Below, piece by piece: positions 11,504-21,531 of a DNA stretch of 64,000 nucleotides (position 1 is the stretch's first letter; each line of letters starts with the position of its first letter). Source of the stretch: Melampsora larici-populina 98AG31 (taxonomy: Eukaryota; Basidiomycota; Pucciniomycetes; Pucciniales; Melampsoraceae). Below the pieces are notes generated by a model that was given only the letters and a program-made list of their open reading frames with translations, ran no database searches and had not been told where the DNA came from. The position numbers and the translations under genes were made by a program. The DNA lies in NCBI RefSeq assembly GCF_000204055.1, contig NW_006768779.1:83308-147307 (forward strand), read 5' to 3'.

Positions 11504-13136
11504 ACGTGCCCGTGTAATTTCATCGGTAAGTCTCCACACGGCTTTGTAATTAGCGTTGGCACCAACGACACCACATCTTTGAGCCACCTACAACGGAATG
11601 AATATCAGAAAATTTGCCAAAAATTCATTTCAAAATGACAAAGCGCTTACTTTTTGGACCATTGACTTGATATGGGGCACCGGTTTGTCGACCTCCTCAC
11701 CCATTTTGGCATCATGGATCCCTGTCAACAACTGGGGATACACGTTAACATCAACAATGACAAGGTCAGTAATTCAAACATGTAACACACCACAATGTGG
11801 ACTTTTTCTCTAGTGTGCTTGCCGCAGTCTTTGATCGCACTCACATACCTCTTGGCTGCAGAAGCCTCTTCCACTTCTTGATGAACAGCAGGAAGGTTCC
11901 TCAAAGCGAAGGCGGGCCCTTCCTGGGCCACCGTGAGCTACAGAGTGAAAAAAGTTAAGATCATACAGTTTTTTCCATCAATTGTAGTAACAATGAGTGG
12001 ATGCTGACCTTGATGATGTTGACCAAAGAATGTGGGAGAATCCCCTCACGCTTGTTCTTCACCGCAGTGTACGCACTCAACTGTGCAGAGTTTATAAGTC
12101 TCAGGGCCAGCGGGTTCAGGACGTCCTAGCGCATTGAGAGGTGTCAGCCTCCAAACCAATGGTGACGAATTGAAAGTGAAACTTACTAGGAGTTGAGGAC
12201 TAGCCTCTCAAGGACCGTCATCCTCCACAGTTTGATTAGTGGTCGGGTCAATGGGTGCAGGAACAGCGGCAGGAGCAGGAGTAGGATTCAACACCATGGC
12301 CTCAACAACATTGGTCAGCGTAGAAAGTTGCTCGGTCACTTTCGTGACTTGCTCAGTCACATTGGTGACTTGCACAGTGACATTTGCAACTTCTTCACGT
12401 AATTTGGACACCTCCATCATGATCCAAGCTTGCATGATCGCTTGTCCCAAGTGACGGTTGTTGTTGCCAAAAACCTTGACGGAGAGAGGTATAAACGTGG
12501 GGAATCAACGTGTTTGCATTAGGTTTGAGAATGTTTGAATATATACTGACCTCAGCGTGGATCAGGGCAATATCATGACCTGCAGTGTCTAAGCCAGCCT
12601 TTTTGCACATGGCATCAAAGGTCTGGAGGGTTTGCCTGGTGAGTGGGTACGTGTATAGTCCAGGATCAGGTGGAGTACTGGTTGAATCATGCCGGCCATC
12701 ATGATTGTTGGAGCTTCCATGAGGCCCCCCTTGACTAGACTGAGATTTGAAAGACCCGCACGGATCTTCACGCGTGCTGCAACTGTGGCCAGGTCTTGCA
12801 CGTGGTGATGCCGATCTATTGCGTGGTCCTCTGTACCCCTGCAACGTGCGTCCTTCGCTGGGGTTGTTCCTACCTGGGCCGCCAAGGCTGAACAAACAAC
12901 ATGAAAATGCGTCATCCCCACCAGTTCCGGGTTCATCGAAGCCGGAAGCTGGAGAATGTGACGTCAGCTGACGCTTAGGGTTAGTGAGGTGGTGTTTCCT
13001 GACCGATAGAACCCATCAAGGAAGCATGGTTGTTCAAGCCAAAGAGTGACCCCCCTGTAGCAAGCGAGCGGTCACCTGGGCCTTGAGAGGCCCCAAAAGA
13101 AGAGTCATATGGTGCCTCAAATAGATTGCCGGCCAT
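11504..13136 (-). pseudogene. 5' exons of the minus-strand gene split by the solo LTR
   Basis: Proposed start MAGNLFEAPYDSSFG at 13136. Exons joined in phase by GT-AG introns: to about 13000; 12948-12551; 12474-12187; 12125-12009; from 11937; and two more to 11504. Visible: a Gly/Ser/Arg-rich N-terminus (FSLGGPGRNNPSEGRT), a conserved-looking LTRQTLQTFDAMCKKAGL segment, then a heptad-like stretch (VTVQVTNVTEQVTKVTEQL) likely to form a coiled coil. A premature TGA (12208-12210, context TTGA) precedes the third donor, so the gene was probably dead even without the LTR. Function unknown. The last exon runs in frame into the downstream part at 9287-9725. Confidence 0.55.
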
Positions 13137-13727
13137 CCAAGAGGTTTTACAATTAAAAATAAGTAGGCAACAGGAGAAATGTATGAAAGAACGTGAACAC
13201 TGAATGAGGTTGAGGTCCGCGTTCATTGGCCAAAGTAAAGAGGAATTGATTTGGGGAGATGATAAATGCAAGCAGAAAATGGTTGCACACAAAGTATCAG
13301 GATGTGATTGTGTCACGTGATCCTTTGTGTGGGGGTTGGCGGGGTTCATTGAAAGTCAGTGCGAGCATTGGCTCCCACGTTGATCTGAAACAGACCTAAC
13401 ATCTCCTTGTCATCATGATGTTAGGGCAGTTTCAGGACCACAGTCCCGTCATGAAGGCCACGCAAGCGCGTTGTTGACGTATTCCGGAGTTGCGTTGCAC
13501 CACATTCATCATCGTCCATTCGCTATTTGCACCATGCCACCCCAAAGAGTATTACCGGCCCGCAGAGGCATTCCAGGTATAAGGTAAGATTCGATTCCAA
13601 ATGCCATTGCCCTTGACAACCAATTGTCAATTGAGTACTGGGCTCGACATCCATGGTTTGGGTTGATCCCTGCTTGCCCTAAACTTTAGCACTTGATTGA
13701 TTATCCACCTTTTGATGAAATTGACAG

Positions 13728-14183
13728 GATACCAAGGGAAGACCGCCCCGCCAATGCCGTGCACAAGCCCTCTGCACCTGAGGCTGCTCAGTGCCGAGCG
13801 CAAAGCAATAACCTTATCGTTAAGGTGGAGCCTGTTGATGACGCAGTGGTCGAAGCTGCAGATGATTGAGCCAGTGCCGTTTTGGGTGCTGAACACTTGA
13901 GTATGTACCATCTTGATTGGCTCTCAGATTAACCACAGACACTGACTACAGGAACCAATCTGCAGATGCAGAAGTGGTAAAACCGGAAGAGAATCGAGCC
14001 AGTACGGTTTCTGTGGCTGAAGACTTAAGTACGTAGCATCCCAATCAGCTATCTCAAAACCCACAGACACTGACATCACAAATTAATGACCAGATTACTC
14101 GCAGCCTGGCCCAGGAATGCCACCTGGGATATTTCTAGTTTACCCCAAGCCTGCGACGGTAGGCCTAGAGTCCATTACGTAAT
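13728..14183 (+). pseudogene. Candidate small gene with a tandemly duplicated exon, decayed
   Basis: Plus-strand segments bounded by YAG and GT. The first open segment (from 13728) encodes motifs such as REDRPANAVHKPSAP and VKVEPVDDAVVEAADD, then TGA at 13867-13869. A second copy of the exon (about 13952-14025) has CGA at the matching codon (13995-13997): GATTGAGCCAGT versus AATCGAGCCAGT. Both copies end with similar GTA(C/G)CATC donors. A last segment runs to a stop near 14183. A Pro-rich exon 1 may start at 13535, but frames at the exon joins do not all fit, so the gene model is tentative. Function unknown. Confidence 0.3.
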
Positions 14184-14446
14184 GTAAGAGGACTGGCTAA
14201 CACGGTGCGGGGCAGTCCACGGACCAGGGCCAGAGGTCTGTAGTGAAGAATTGCTCTGAAGCAGAGAATTGAGAAAAATTTTCATCAATTCTTCTGCTAC
14301 AGCCATTCCTCTCTTTCTGCCCTCAGCACCTTTTAGCCTTTTCTCAACTTTTTCTATAATCACATCCTCCATAGAAAAATTCGAACTGCTTCTTCTTTTC
14401 TGCTCTTGAAATTATCCATTCCATCCTTTTGACTCTTTTCTACATC
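14184..14446. other. Non-coding, GC-rich then pyrimidine-rich leader
   Basis: Contains a GC-rich stretch (GGGGCAGTCCACGGACCAGG near 14210-14230) and an AT-rich leader upstream of the next ORF. No gene is seen. TGCTCTGAAGCAGAG near 14250 resembles a short palindrome near the start of the solo LTR at 9833, but the similarity is too short to assign it. Confidence 0.4.
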
Positions 14447-14902
14447 ATGGAATCAGCTCAAAAAGAAAAACTGGTCGCAGCCAAGAACAAATTACACCAA
14501 ATGCATCTTGAATCGGAAGAAAAGAAAAAGATCCAAGCAGAAAAAGAAAGAATTCAGGCACAAGAAAGAGCGAAGAGGGCAGGGTCTCGAGCCCCGCAAT
14601 CCTCACACCAACAAAGTGGAACCCCCGTGGGACCTCCCCTAGTTGGTAAGCTCAACAACTCCAACACGGACAATGATGGAATCCCCATTGGACAACCAGA
14701 TGAAGATGAAGGTTTGGGTGTCGCTGGACATGAAGGAGATGACGAATCGTCCGAGGCAGAAGGCATCACGAGTGATTTCCGATCTACTTTAAAGAAGAAC
14801 AAAGCACACTTATTAGAAGACGGTTCACAGGCTCCAAGCCTCAAAAGGAGTATCAGAATAAAAGGTATGTTTACCTTTTATAGAATTTCAGTTAGGACCT
14901 AG
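14447..14902 (+). CDS. Lys/Glu-rich coiled-coil protein fragment, possibly Gag-like
   Basis: Begins MESAQKEKLVAAKNKLHQ at the second in-frame ATG of the open frame. The first 50 residues are strongly helical and charged (Glu/Lys/Gln), followed by a Gly/Pro/Asp/Glu-rich acidic region and a basic end (LKRSIRIK). A GTATGT donor after 14864 suggests the frame continues by splicing, but no following exon could be assigned with confidence. Some rust retroelement Gag proteins start in this way; this is resemblance only. No zinc knuckle or protease was found. Confidence 0.35.
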   Translation: MESAQKEKLVAAKNKLHQMHLESEEKKKIQAEKERIQAQERAKRAGSRAPQSSHQQSGTPVGPPLVGKLNNSNTDNDGIPIGQPDEDEGLGVAGHEGDDESSEAEGITSDFRSTLKKNKAHLLEDGSQAPSLKRSIRIKGMFTFYRISVRT

Positions 14903-15518
14903 TCCGATATCTGCCAGAGCTGCCATAGGCGCCAGCGGAAGCCCTTAAAGAGGCGTTCTAGAGTAGCAGCTGTGAGCGCTCTCTCACGGGGTGTAGGCAG
15001 AGAAGCAGCCATAGGCGCTATACTGGCCCAGCGCAAAATAGGATTCACTCACTTCGCGTCGTCCAACGGAAGTAGATCCACGTGCTAACCCCAAGGGCCG
15101 CGATCAATGCACGTCCTCAGGAAGAAATACCCTGGAAATTCACTCGAAGTTGGGCTGCTGTAGCGCCGGATGTGGTCCTTCGTAATTTCGCAGAAGATCA
15201 GTTACTAATTGACTTGTGCTGTGTTTGGTTCCTCTTCACACGGGTGGACATCATCAGTTCCCTCAACAGAGGAGAAAGATGATTCGACCAAACAGGGTGT
15301 GTCAATCATGGACAAACTTAACCATGCGGTCGAGTTTGGGACAATTGAGGAAGCTCGGGCAGCCCTTGAGAAAGTCGACGCCGTCTTGAAACGGACACTC
15401 CATTTTGATCTTCCTAGGCGTCTGCCGTAAGAGATAGGTGAAGTTTTGATCAGCGCTGCGAGAGAAGATTTGGATTCCAAGTCCACGGTCAAGAAACCTC
15501 AAACTTCCGCTCGGGAAC
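14903..15518 (+). pseudogene. Decayed plus-strand coding remnant
   Basis: Open stretches in two frames look like former coding sequence: PQEEIPWKFTRSWAAVAPD near 15115-15170 and IMDKLNHAVEFGTIEEARA near 15305-15365, the latter followed by LEKVDAVLKRTLHFDLP and a stop near 15430. The segment probably continues the ORF at 14447 and is cut at 15519 by a Copia LTR. The family was not recognised. Confidence 0.3.
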
Positions 15519-15863
15519 TGTATAGGAATCTTAGATTCCTGATCAGATCAAAAACAACACAAGATCAGTCAATAGTCTTAGGAGGATAGGTTGATACGGA
15601 GAGATTAAAGTGATGAGGTTGTGATGTGGTTGAAGAAGTTTAATAATGAATAAAGAATAGAAACTTCCTCAGATCAGGAATTGATAAACTAACAGCAGCA
15701 GCGATACAATGTGTGGTTAGGTTTATCTGAACAAAAGGTCGTGAGTATAACTTGGACAAATTACATAGTGTTATTAGTATTGTGTAATGCACACATTGTA
15801 AGTACATAGAAAGTAATAAAGAAACAATTAAAGAAACATATCAATGGACATTTGGTTCCAACA
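15519..15863 (-). repeat. 3' LTR (345 bp) of a truncated Copia element
   Basis: Minus-strand ends TGTTGGAACC and CCTATACA, the usual Copia LTR form. A purine-rich tract (GAGCAGGGGGGC) lies immediately upstream at 15864-15880, as expected of a polypurine tract. It follows the RNase H end of the pol ORF by 14 nt. No 5' LTR is present. Confidence 0.7.
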
Positions 15864-15877
15864 GCCCCCCCTGCTCA

Positions 15878-17470
15878 CTACCTTTTGATTTCAGTAAGTC
15901 CTAATGGTTCATAGCATAGTGACAATATGACAGGTCCTACCGGTTTGGTGAGTGCATCAGCAGGCATTTCTTTGGTGGTCACATGAGAAACCTTGATACG
16001 TCCTTCACGAGTGAGTTCTCGAATGAAGTGATGGCGGATATCAATGTGTTTTGATTTGTTGTTTACTGAAGCTTCGTTGCATAGGAAAACTGCACCTTGA
16101 TTGTCACTGGACAAGGGTAACTTGATGGGAATCTTGATTTGATTTTGTTGAGATAAGTGTTCAATCAGTCGACATAGCCATAATCCGTGTTTTACACAAT
16201 CACCGATTGCTAAATATTCAGCTTTGGTTGTTGAGAGTGTCACAGACTGTTGTCGACAGCTTTTCCATGAAACCAGAGAGCCGTGAACGAAGAACACAGA
16301 GCCAGGTGTGGATCGTTGTGTGTCAATGTCACCTGCATAGTCAGCATTGGCATAGCCTTCAATGGGTAAATTTTGGGCTTTGTTGGTTCCAAATGAGAGT
16401 TTGTATGATGTGGTTCGTTTTACGTATCCTAGTAGATGCTTGACTGCAGCCCAGTGGGTGTCATTGTGTCGGGAATTGAATCTAGCCAGGTAACTTACTG
16501 CGAACGCAATGCCGGGTTGTGTTTGAACAGAGAGGAAGTTAAGCATTCCGACAGTGGCGCGATAGGGTTCAATTTCAGTCGCGTCGTCAGGGGATGGAGT
16601 GGAGAGTTTGATGTGTTGAGGGAGGGGAGTTTTAACACCGTTACATTCAGAAAGACCAAATCGGTCAAGCATTGCTGAGATGTAGTGTGATTGGTCGAGA
16701 TGTATCTTGTGGTTTGGTCTGTCACTTGTGATGTGCACGCCCAGGTGTAAGGTTGGATTGTCGTTCCAGCGAAATTTGTAATATTTTGATAGATCAGTGC
16801 GGAATTTGTTGAGTAGGGTTTTGTCGTTTGAAAACACCATCCCATCATCCACATGCATGGGCACGTGCACAAAACATTTATCCACACGGAGAGTGTACAG
16901 AGACTGGACAGACTGTGAAGCCTAGAGATGTGAGTTTTGTATCAAGGTCATGGTTGAATTCACGATGTGCTTGACAGGTGTCATATAGTGATCTGTCAAG
17001 AATCATCACACACGTGGGTTTTCCAGGATCACAAAATCCAGTTACCTGTCTTACAAATACCTTGTGCTTCATTTTTCCATTTAGAAATGCAGTTTCAATA
17101 TCGAACTGGGCCATTTCTAGATCGTCGTTTGCAGCAAGAGCATAGAGAGTACGTAGAGAGTCTGTCAGTCCAACAGGTGCATAGGTTGAATCAAAATCGA
17201 TGCCTTTGATTTGGTGATTGCCACCAGCAATCCATCGGGCTTTGTATTTGGTTATGCAATTAAATTCGTCACGTTTGCGTTTGAGGCGCCACATTCCTGG
17301 AAGGATGTTGGCATCGAGAGGGGGTTCAACAAGTTGTCCTACAGCGTGAAGTTGAAGAGAGATGAACTCCTCGGTCATCGCAGCTAACCAATATTCTCGA
17401 TTGGGACCTTTCATGGCTTGGGTGTATGATGGCTTGTCATTCTCAGGTCCGTCATCGACTTGACTGTGGT
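15878..17470 (-). pseudogene. Copia pol fragment (reverse transcriptase and RNase H)
   Basis: Two overlapping minus-strand frames. The upstream one (17470 to about 16880) has RT motifs (NCITKYKARWIAGGNHQ, FDIETAFLNGKMKHKVF). The downstream one (16885-15878) has the RT active-site region with VDDG (MHVDDGMVF), the Copia connection region and RNase H (NADYAGD, STTKAEYLA, ALTKPVGP). A one- or two-base frameshift near 16900 separates them. Gag, protease and integrase are missing: the 5' side stops at the hAT end at 17471. The VDDG motif in place of the usual YVDD is a small variation also seen in some Copia elements. Confidence 0.75.
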
Positions 17471-20400
17471 AGCTACACCAAGCCACTCCGCTCCGCTCCG
17501 CTTTATTTGCCAACTTTGGTAGCGGAGTGCCTGAGCACTTTACTTTCTTCCGCTCCGCTCCGCTATCGAGTTACGATTTTTTTGCCCTAGGGACAGCGGA
17601 GCGGTGGAGCACTATCTTGTGCTCCGATATAGCGCTACGGGCAGCCTCATAGCGCTATATAGCGCTAAGTGCTGGCATAAAGTTGACTCTAATTGTAAAT
17701 ATAAAAAGAAAAAGATAAGATTGAAACAAAGAAAATCACAAGATAATTTGGTCCAATGAGCTCGTCACTTTGATTTGAATTTTTTCTTGGTAGTACTAGC
17801 ACTATCATTTGCAATCAGGGTGAAAGTCTCTTCAAATTCACCCCTGGGTTTCACACCGGATCGTAACCAGAGCGAACATCCAACAGCTCTCTCCATTGTT
17901 TTCGTTCCAAGACCACCTCAATTAGTTGTGCAGATATCTGCAGCAGCTGAGAAAGTGCGCTCAACTATGCATGAGGTACCGGCACAACCCAGGTAATCGT
18001 GAGCCATTCGAGAAACAGCTGGATAGACTTTGCAGTGCTCCTACAAATGTTTGTAAGGTGACTTTGATTAAAAATTAAAAAGCTTACACTCCACCAATCT
18101 AACATTGAATGACTCTCATCAGGTCCATCAAGGTTCCAATCCAAGTATCTTTGAATTTCAGTCTTGTCAGTATTATGTTGAGCAGCTGGCTTCGGGTTGA
18201 ATCTGAATGAGTTGTATGGGTGAGAAGATGACTGCTTCTTGTTGATCGAAGCGTTGGGCTGTGGCTTGTTATCAGTTTGGACTTCGGAGTTGGTCGCTTC
18301 AAAGCCCTCTTTACATAATGCATCAATACGGTTAACGTCGTCCGGAAAGTACTTTGTAAAGAACCCTAGTCGCAATGATGGATTGAGTACAGTTGCTAGA
18401 ACAACTGCATCACAGTTGACTGCCTCTCTTTGGTATCCATCGAGCTTCTTGAGCATGACACCAATCATGTCTTGAATGCTTTGGTAAGGTGAGGTGGCTG
18501 CTTTAGCCAATAGCGACTCCTTGATAAGCTGGTACTCTAGAAGTACGATACCTGCAGTCGGCTTATCACCTTCTACACGCAGAGTCCCTTGCAAAAATAT
18601 CTTTAATGTTCAAGAGATGTATCAGATACGACCAATACCGATACATCAAAAATGGATATGTAAAATAAACAACTTACCTCCGTAACATTGTTCAACGCCT
18701 TGACCGATGCCCAATCGTTGGCTGTTATATGAAGTTCTCCGTAGTAGAGTCCATCGGGGTCTTCAGCAATCATTTGATTGATTGCCTGGTGTTGAGATGG
18801 ACTGTATCAGCGCTTACAACTTGATATTGTTTTGTCAATTGAGTAGAGAAACATAAACTCACTTTTTGACCATTGCAAGCACGTTTGCGTGCTTCGTGCT
18901 TACCGTTCCACCTATGACAGCTACCAGCAATGATGCCTTTACCTCCGCCCATGATCAACTTGAATTGATCTCTTCGCGGGCCACTCAAGGATATCAATCA
19001 AATCGCTTTGTCGACCTAAAATTTGAAGCAACATCAGTACTGGTTTTTTGAGATAAGGACCAATTGTAACCATAACGCTCTGTACCCACCTTTTTGACAG
19101 CTGATCAAATATTGTCAGGCTTCCATCCTCTGGGTGGTTCCACAGCTTTACGGATTGATGTTTGTGGCAATCGATTGTCTTCGGCTTTGGGTGGTTCATC
19201 AGCTTCAGAAAGATGATCTTCATCTTCAGTATCCTCTTGAAACTGTGCATGGCCAGCACAGTCAGAGTCTTCAGAATCGGGCGGAACATCAACAGCTGAG
19301 TCTCCATCATTCAACATAATTGAAGGCATGTCAAGTCCGGGTAAACTGGATGGCTTGATGTGTCCAACTGATACATCCAGATAAGCAAGACCAGCTTTCA
19401 CTACGAGTGCCAGTTTATGAGCAGCACAGCGAATGTGCATGGTTTTCGGGTTCCATGAGACTGGATCATTTGCATTTGAAAACTTATCGGCAAGTTCTTT
19501 AGCCATTGTATTGTTGTTGGCACCCAAATCGGTGGTCTGTGCCAACATGTACATAAAGGAAGACAGTGTTAAAACATAGGGAAAACAAATGAGGTGAATG
19601 AAAAGTCAATTACTTATCTTTTTATGTAGGTTGTGCTTGATGAGAAAACACGCGACCAGTCGAGCAAGGAGAGCTCTGTAGTGATGCCAAGCAGCGAGCT
19701 TGAATGTAAGGTGTCGACAGCAAAACTTCCAGTCAGAATTGATGTAGGTAACCAACACACCAATGAATGCATGTCGTTTTCCTTTAGTTTTTCATACATC
19801 GTGGATGAGGCAGAATTTGCCCGGGATTCCCTTTCAAATTATTCATCCAGTTAGTTCCTATCTACTAAAGATCATTCCAGGATGATGAGTAAAGTTCACT
19901 CACATGTAGCTCGGCAACAACTTCTTTCAACATATCCCCATAGAGACGAGCTGAGGCACGTTGTGCCCAATATGCAGACCGAACTTGGGCATTGTTATTT
20001 CCAAAACGAAAAGCTGCTCGGAGGGTGGTGTCTTCCATTCGAGCCCAAGGCAAAGCATGCAAGAGGAGCCAGATAACCATAACTTGATTGAAGATTTCAA
20101 CACTGAACTTGACAATGACCAAGACAAATTTATCCAAAGAACCTGAAGAACCCTTGTTCTTCTCAGCTTCGGCCTTCATACGCTGTTTGTAGGTTGGTGG
20201 AAGGTTGAGATTGGTTGCCAAGTGAGGAGCTACACAGACTGGGCGGCTCTCGGATCCATCGCGGTGACTGTAGAGATTGGACCAGCCACTTGGACCTTTA
20301 ATATAGGTACCATGGCAGTATTGGCACTTGTAGCCTCGAGGATTGGGGCCAGTCTACAAACAGAGAATGATTCAGCAGAAGACAGAGAATTATTGTAACC

Positions 20401-21531
20401 TTGTGATGACTTACCTCGTTGCCTACTTGTTCCGGTGGTTTGAAATAGCGCTGCATTTCTTCGGCATCTTTAGCTTGTTGACTGCGGATACCTACCAAAG
20501 ATGTCTCCATGGTTTCAGAGACACCATCATCTTGATCAAGATCCAATTCTATCGGAGCTGGGATAATCTAATAAAGATATGATTTTACTGAATATTAGTA
20601 ACATGAACAATTAACAATGATCAGACTTACAAGCTTACCTTGTTAGATTTACCCCTTTTGCGACTCGGTTCATCATTGGCAGAATCAGATGAAACCTCAA
20701 TCTCCTCTTGTGTTTTCTTCTTCTTGCCTTTCTTCTTTCGTTTATTTTTCTTTTGAGTGCTGCTACTTTTTTCTTTGGCTTGGGATTGATCAGTTCCAGT
20801 GTCACCTTTACCAGTCTCAGATGAAATTGGATTGGTCACACTGAGCGACAATCGAGAATCGGCTGAGGTGGGAACCATTCGCGGGCTATTAGGAGCGGTA
20901 CGATTACGGGAACTTGAGCGTAGAGGTGAGGGTGGGGCTAGCAAGGCCATATCGACTTCTGAAAGCCACAAAAAGATACTGGATATTTGAAATGAATAGT
21001 AAGATTGGAACAGTAATGTTGGAATGAAATTAATCAGGAGAAATAAGAGATGGTCCAATGATAAAAAGAGGGATGGGACAATTGGTGACTTGTCAGTTCA
21101 CCTAAAAAAATCAAGGGATTGTTGATTTGTAGGTGCCACCTGATCTTTGGCCATGTAGCTGTCGCCCGATGTCGTATTTGTGGTATCTAGTCCGTGCTTC
21201 ATGTTCAGTAAGGAAGACAGATGGCTGAAAGGAGAACAAGGGGGACCCTCTAAATTATACATCCGAAAGTGTACAGCAAGCCCCTGGAGGCATCACGTAT
21301 AGCTAATATTATAGCTAATAGAGCGCTATCCAGCAACTACGCATATAGCACTATACAGCGCTCTATTAGCCATCACTCCGGAATATCGGAGCAATGGTTC
21401 CACACAAGCTCCAGGCCTGATTGCCATAGCGGAGCGCTTGGGCGCTCTGTCTATAGCACTATGGGCGCAGTGCTACAGCACTGCACTCCGCTTTTGTAGC
21501 ACTACTTAAAGCGGAGCGGCTTGGTGTAGCT
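17471..21531 (-). mobile_element. hAT DNA transposon (about 4.06 kb) with terminal inverted repeats
   Basis: The ends are inverted copies of AGCTACACCAAGCC(A/G)CTCC, continued by CCGCTCCGC-type repeats. Subterminal regions of both ends carry many AGCGCTAT and GCGGAGCGG motifs (17550-17670 and 21300-21515), a common feature of hAT elements, where transposase binds. Inside is a multi-exon hAT transposase on the minus strand. The flanks (GACTGTGGT left, CGAGTGACC right) do not form an 8-bp duplication, and different elements lie on each side, so one flank was lost or rearranged after insertion. Confidence 0.75.
17765..20950 (-). pseudogene. hAT transposase gene, decayed
   Basis: Start MALLAPPSPLRSSS at 20950. 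In order: a Ser/Lys-rich N-terminus with a probable nuclear localisation stretch (KKNKRKKKGKKKK, near 20735-20700); a BED-like zinc-finger exon (YKCQYCHGTY...LYSHRDG...VC, about 20340-20225); the segment with FNQVMVIWLLLHALPWARM (near 20090-20040); TTDLGANNNTMA and HIRCAAHKLALVV (near 19530-19395); an acidic insertion; and the C-terminal dimerisation domain (LDWWKEHCKVYPAVSRMAHD, then GTSCIVERTFSAAADI) ending at 17765. Seven or so short introns keep phase. Two in-frame TGA codons (19105-19107 and 17918-17920, both TTGA) inactivate it; the second replaces the Arg of a conserved RGGL-type motif. Confidence 0.75.
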
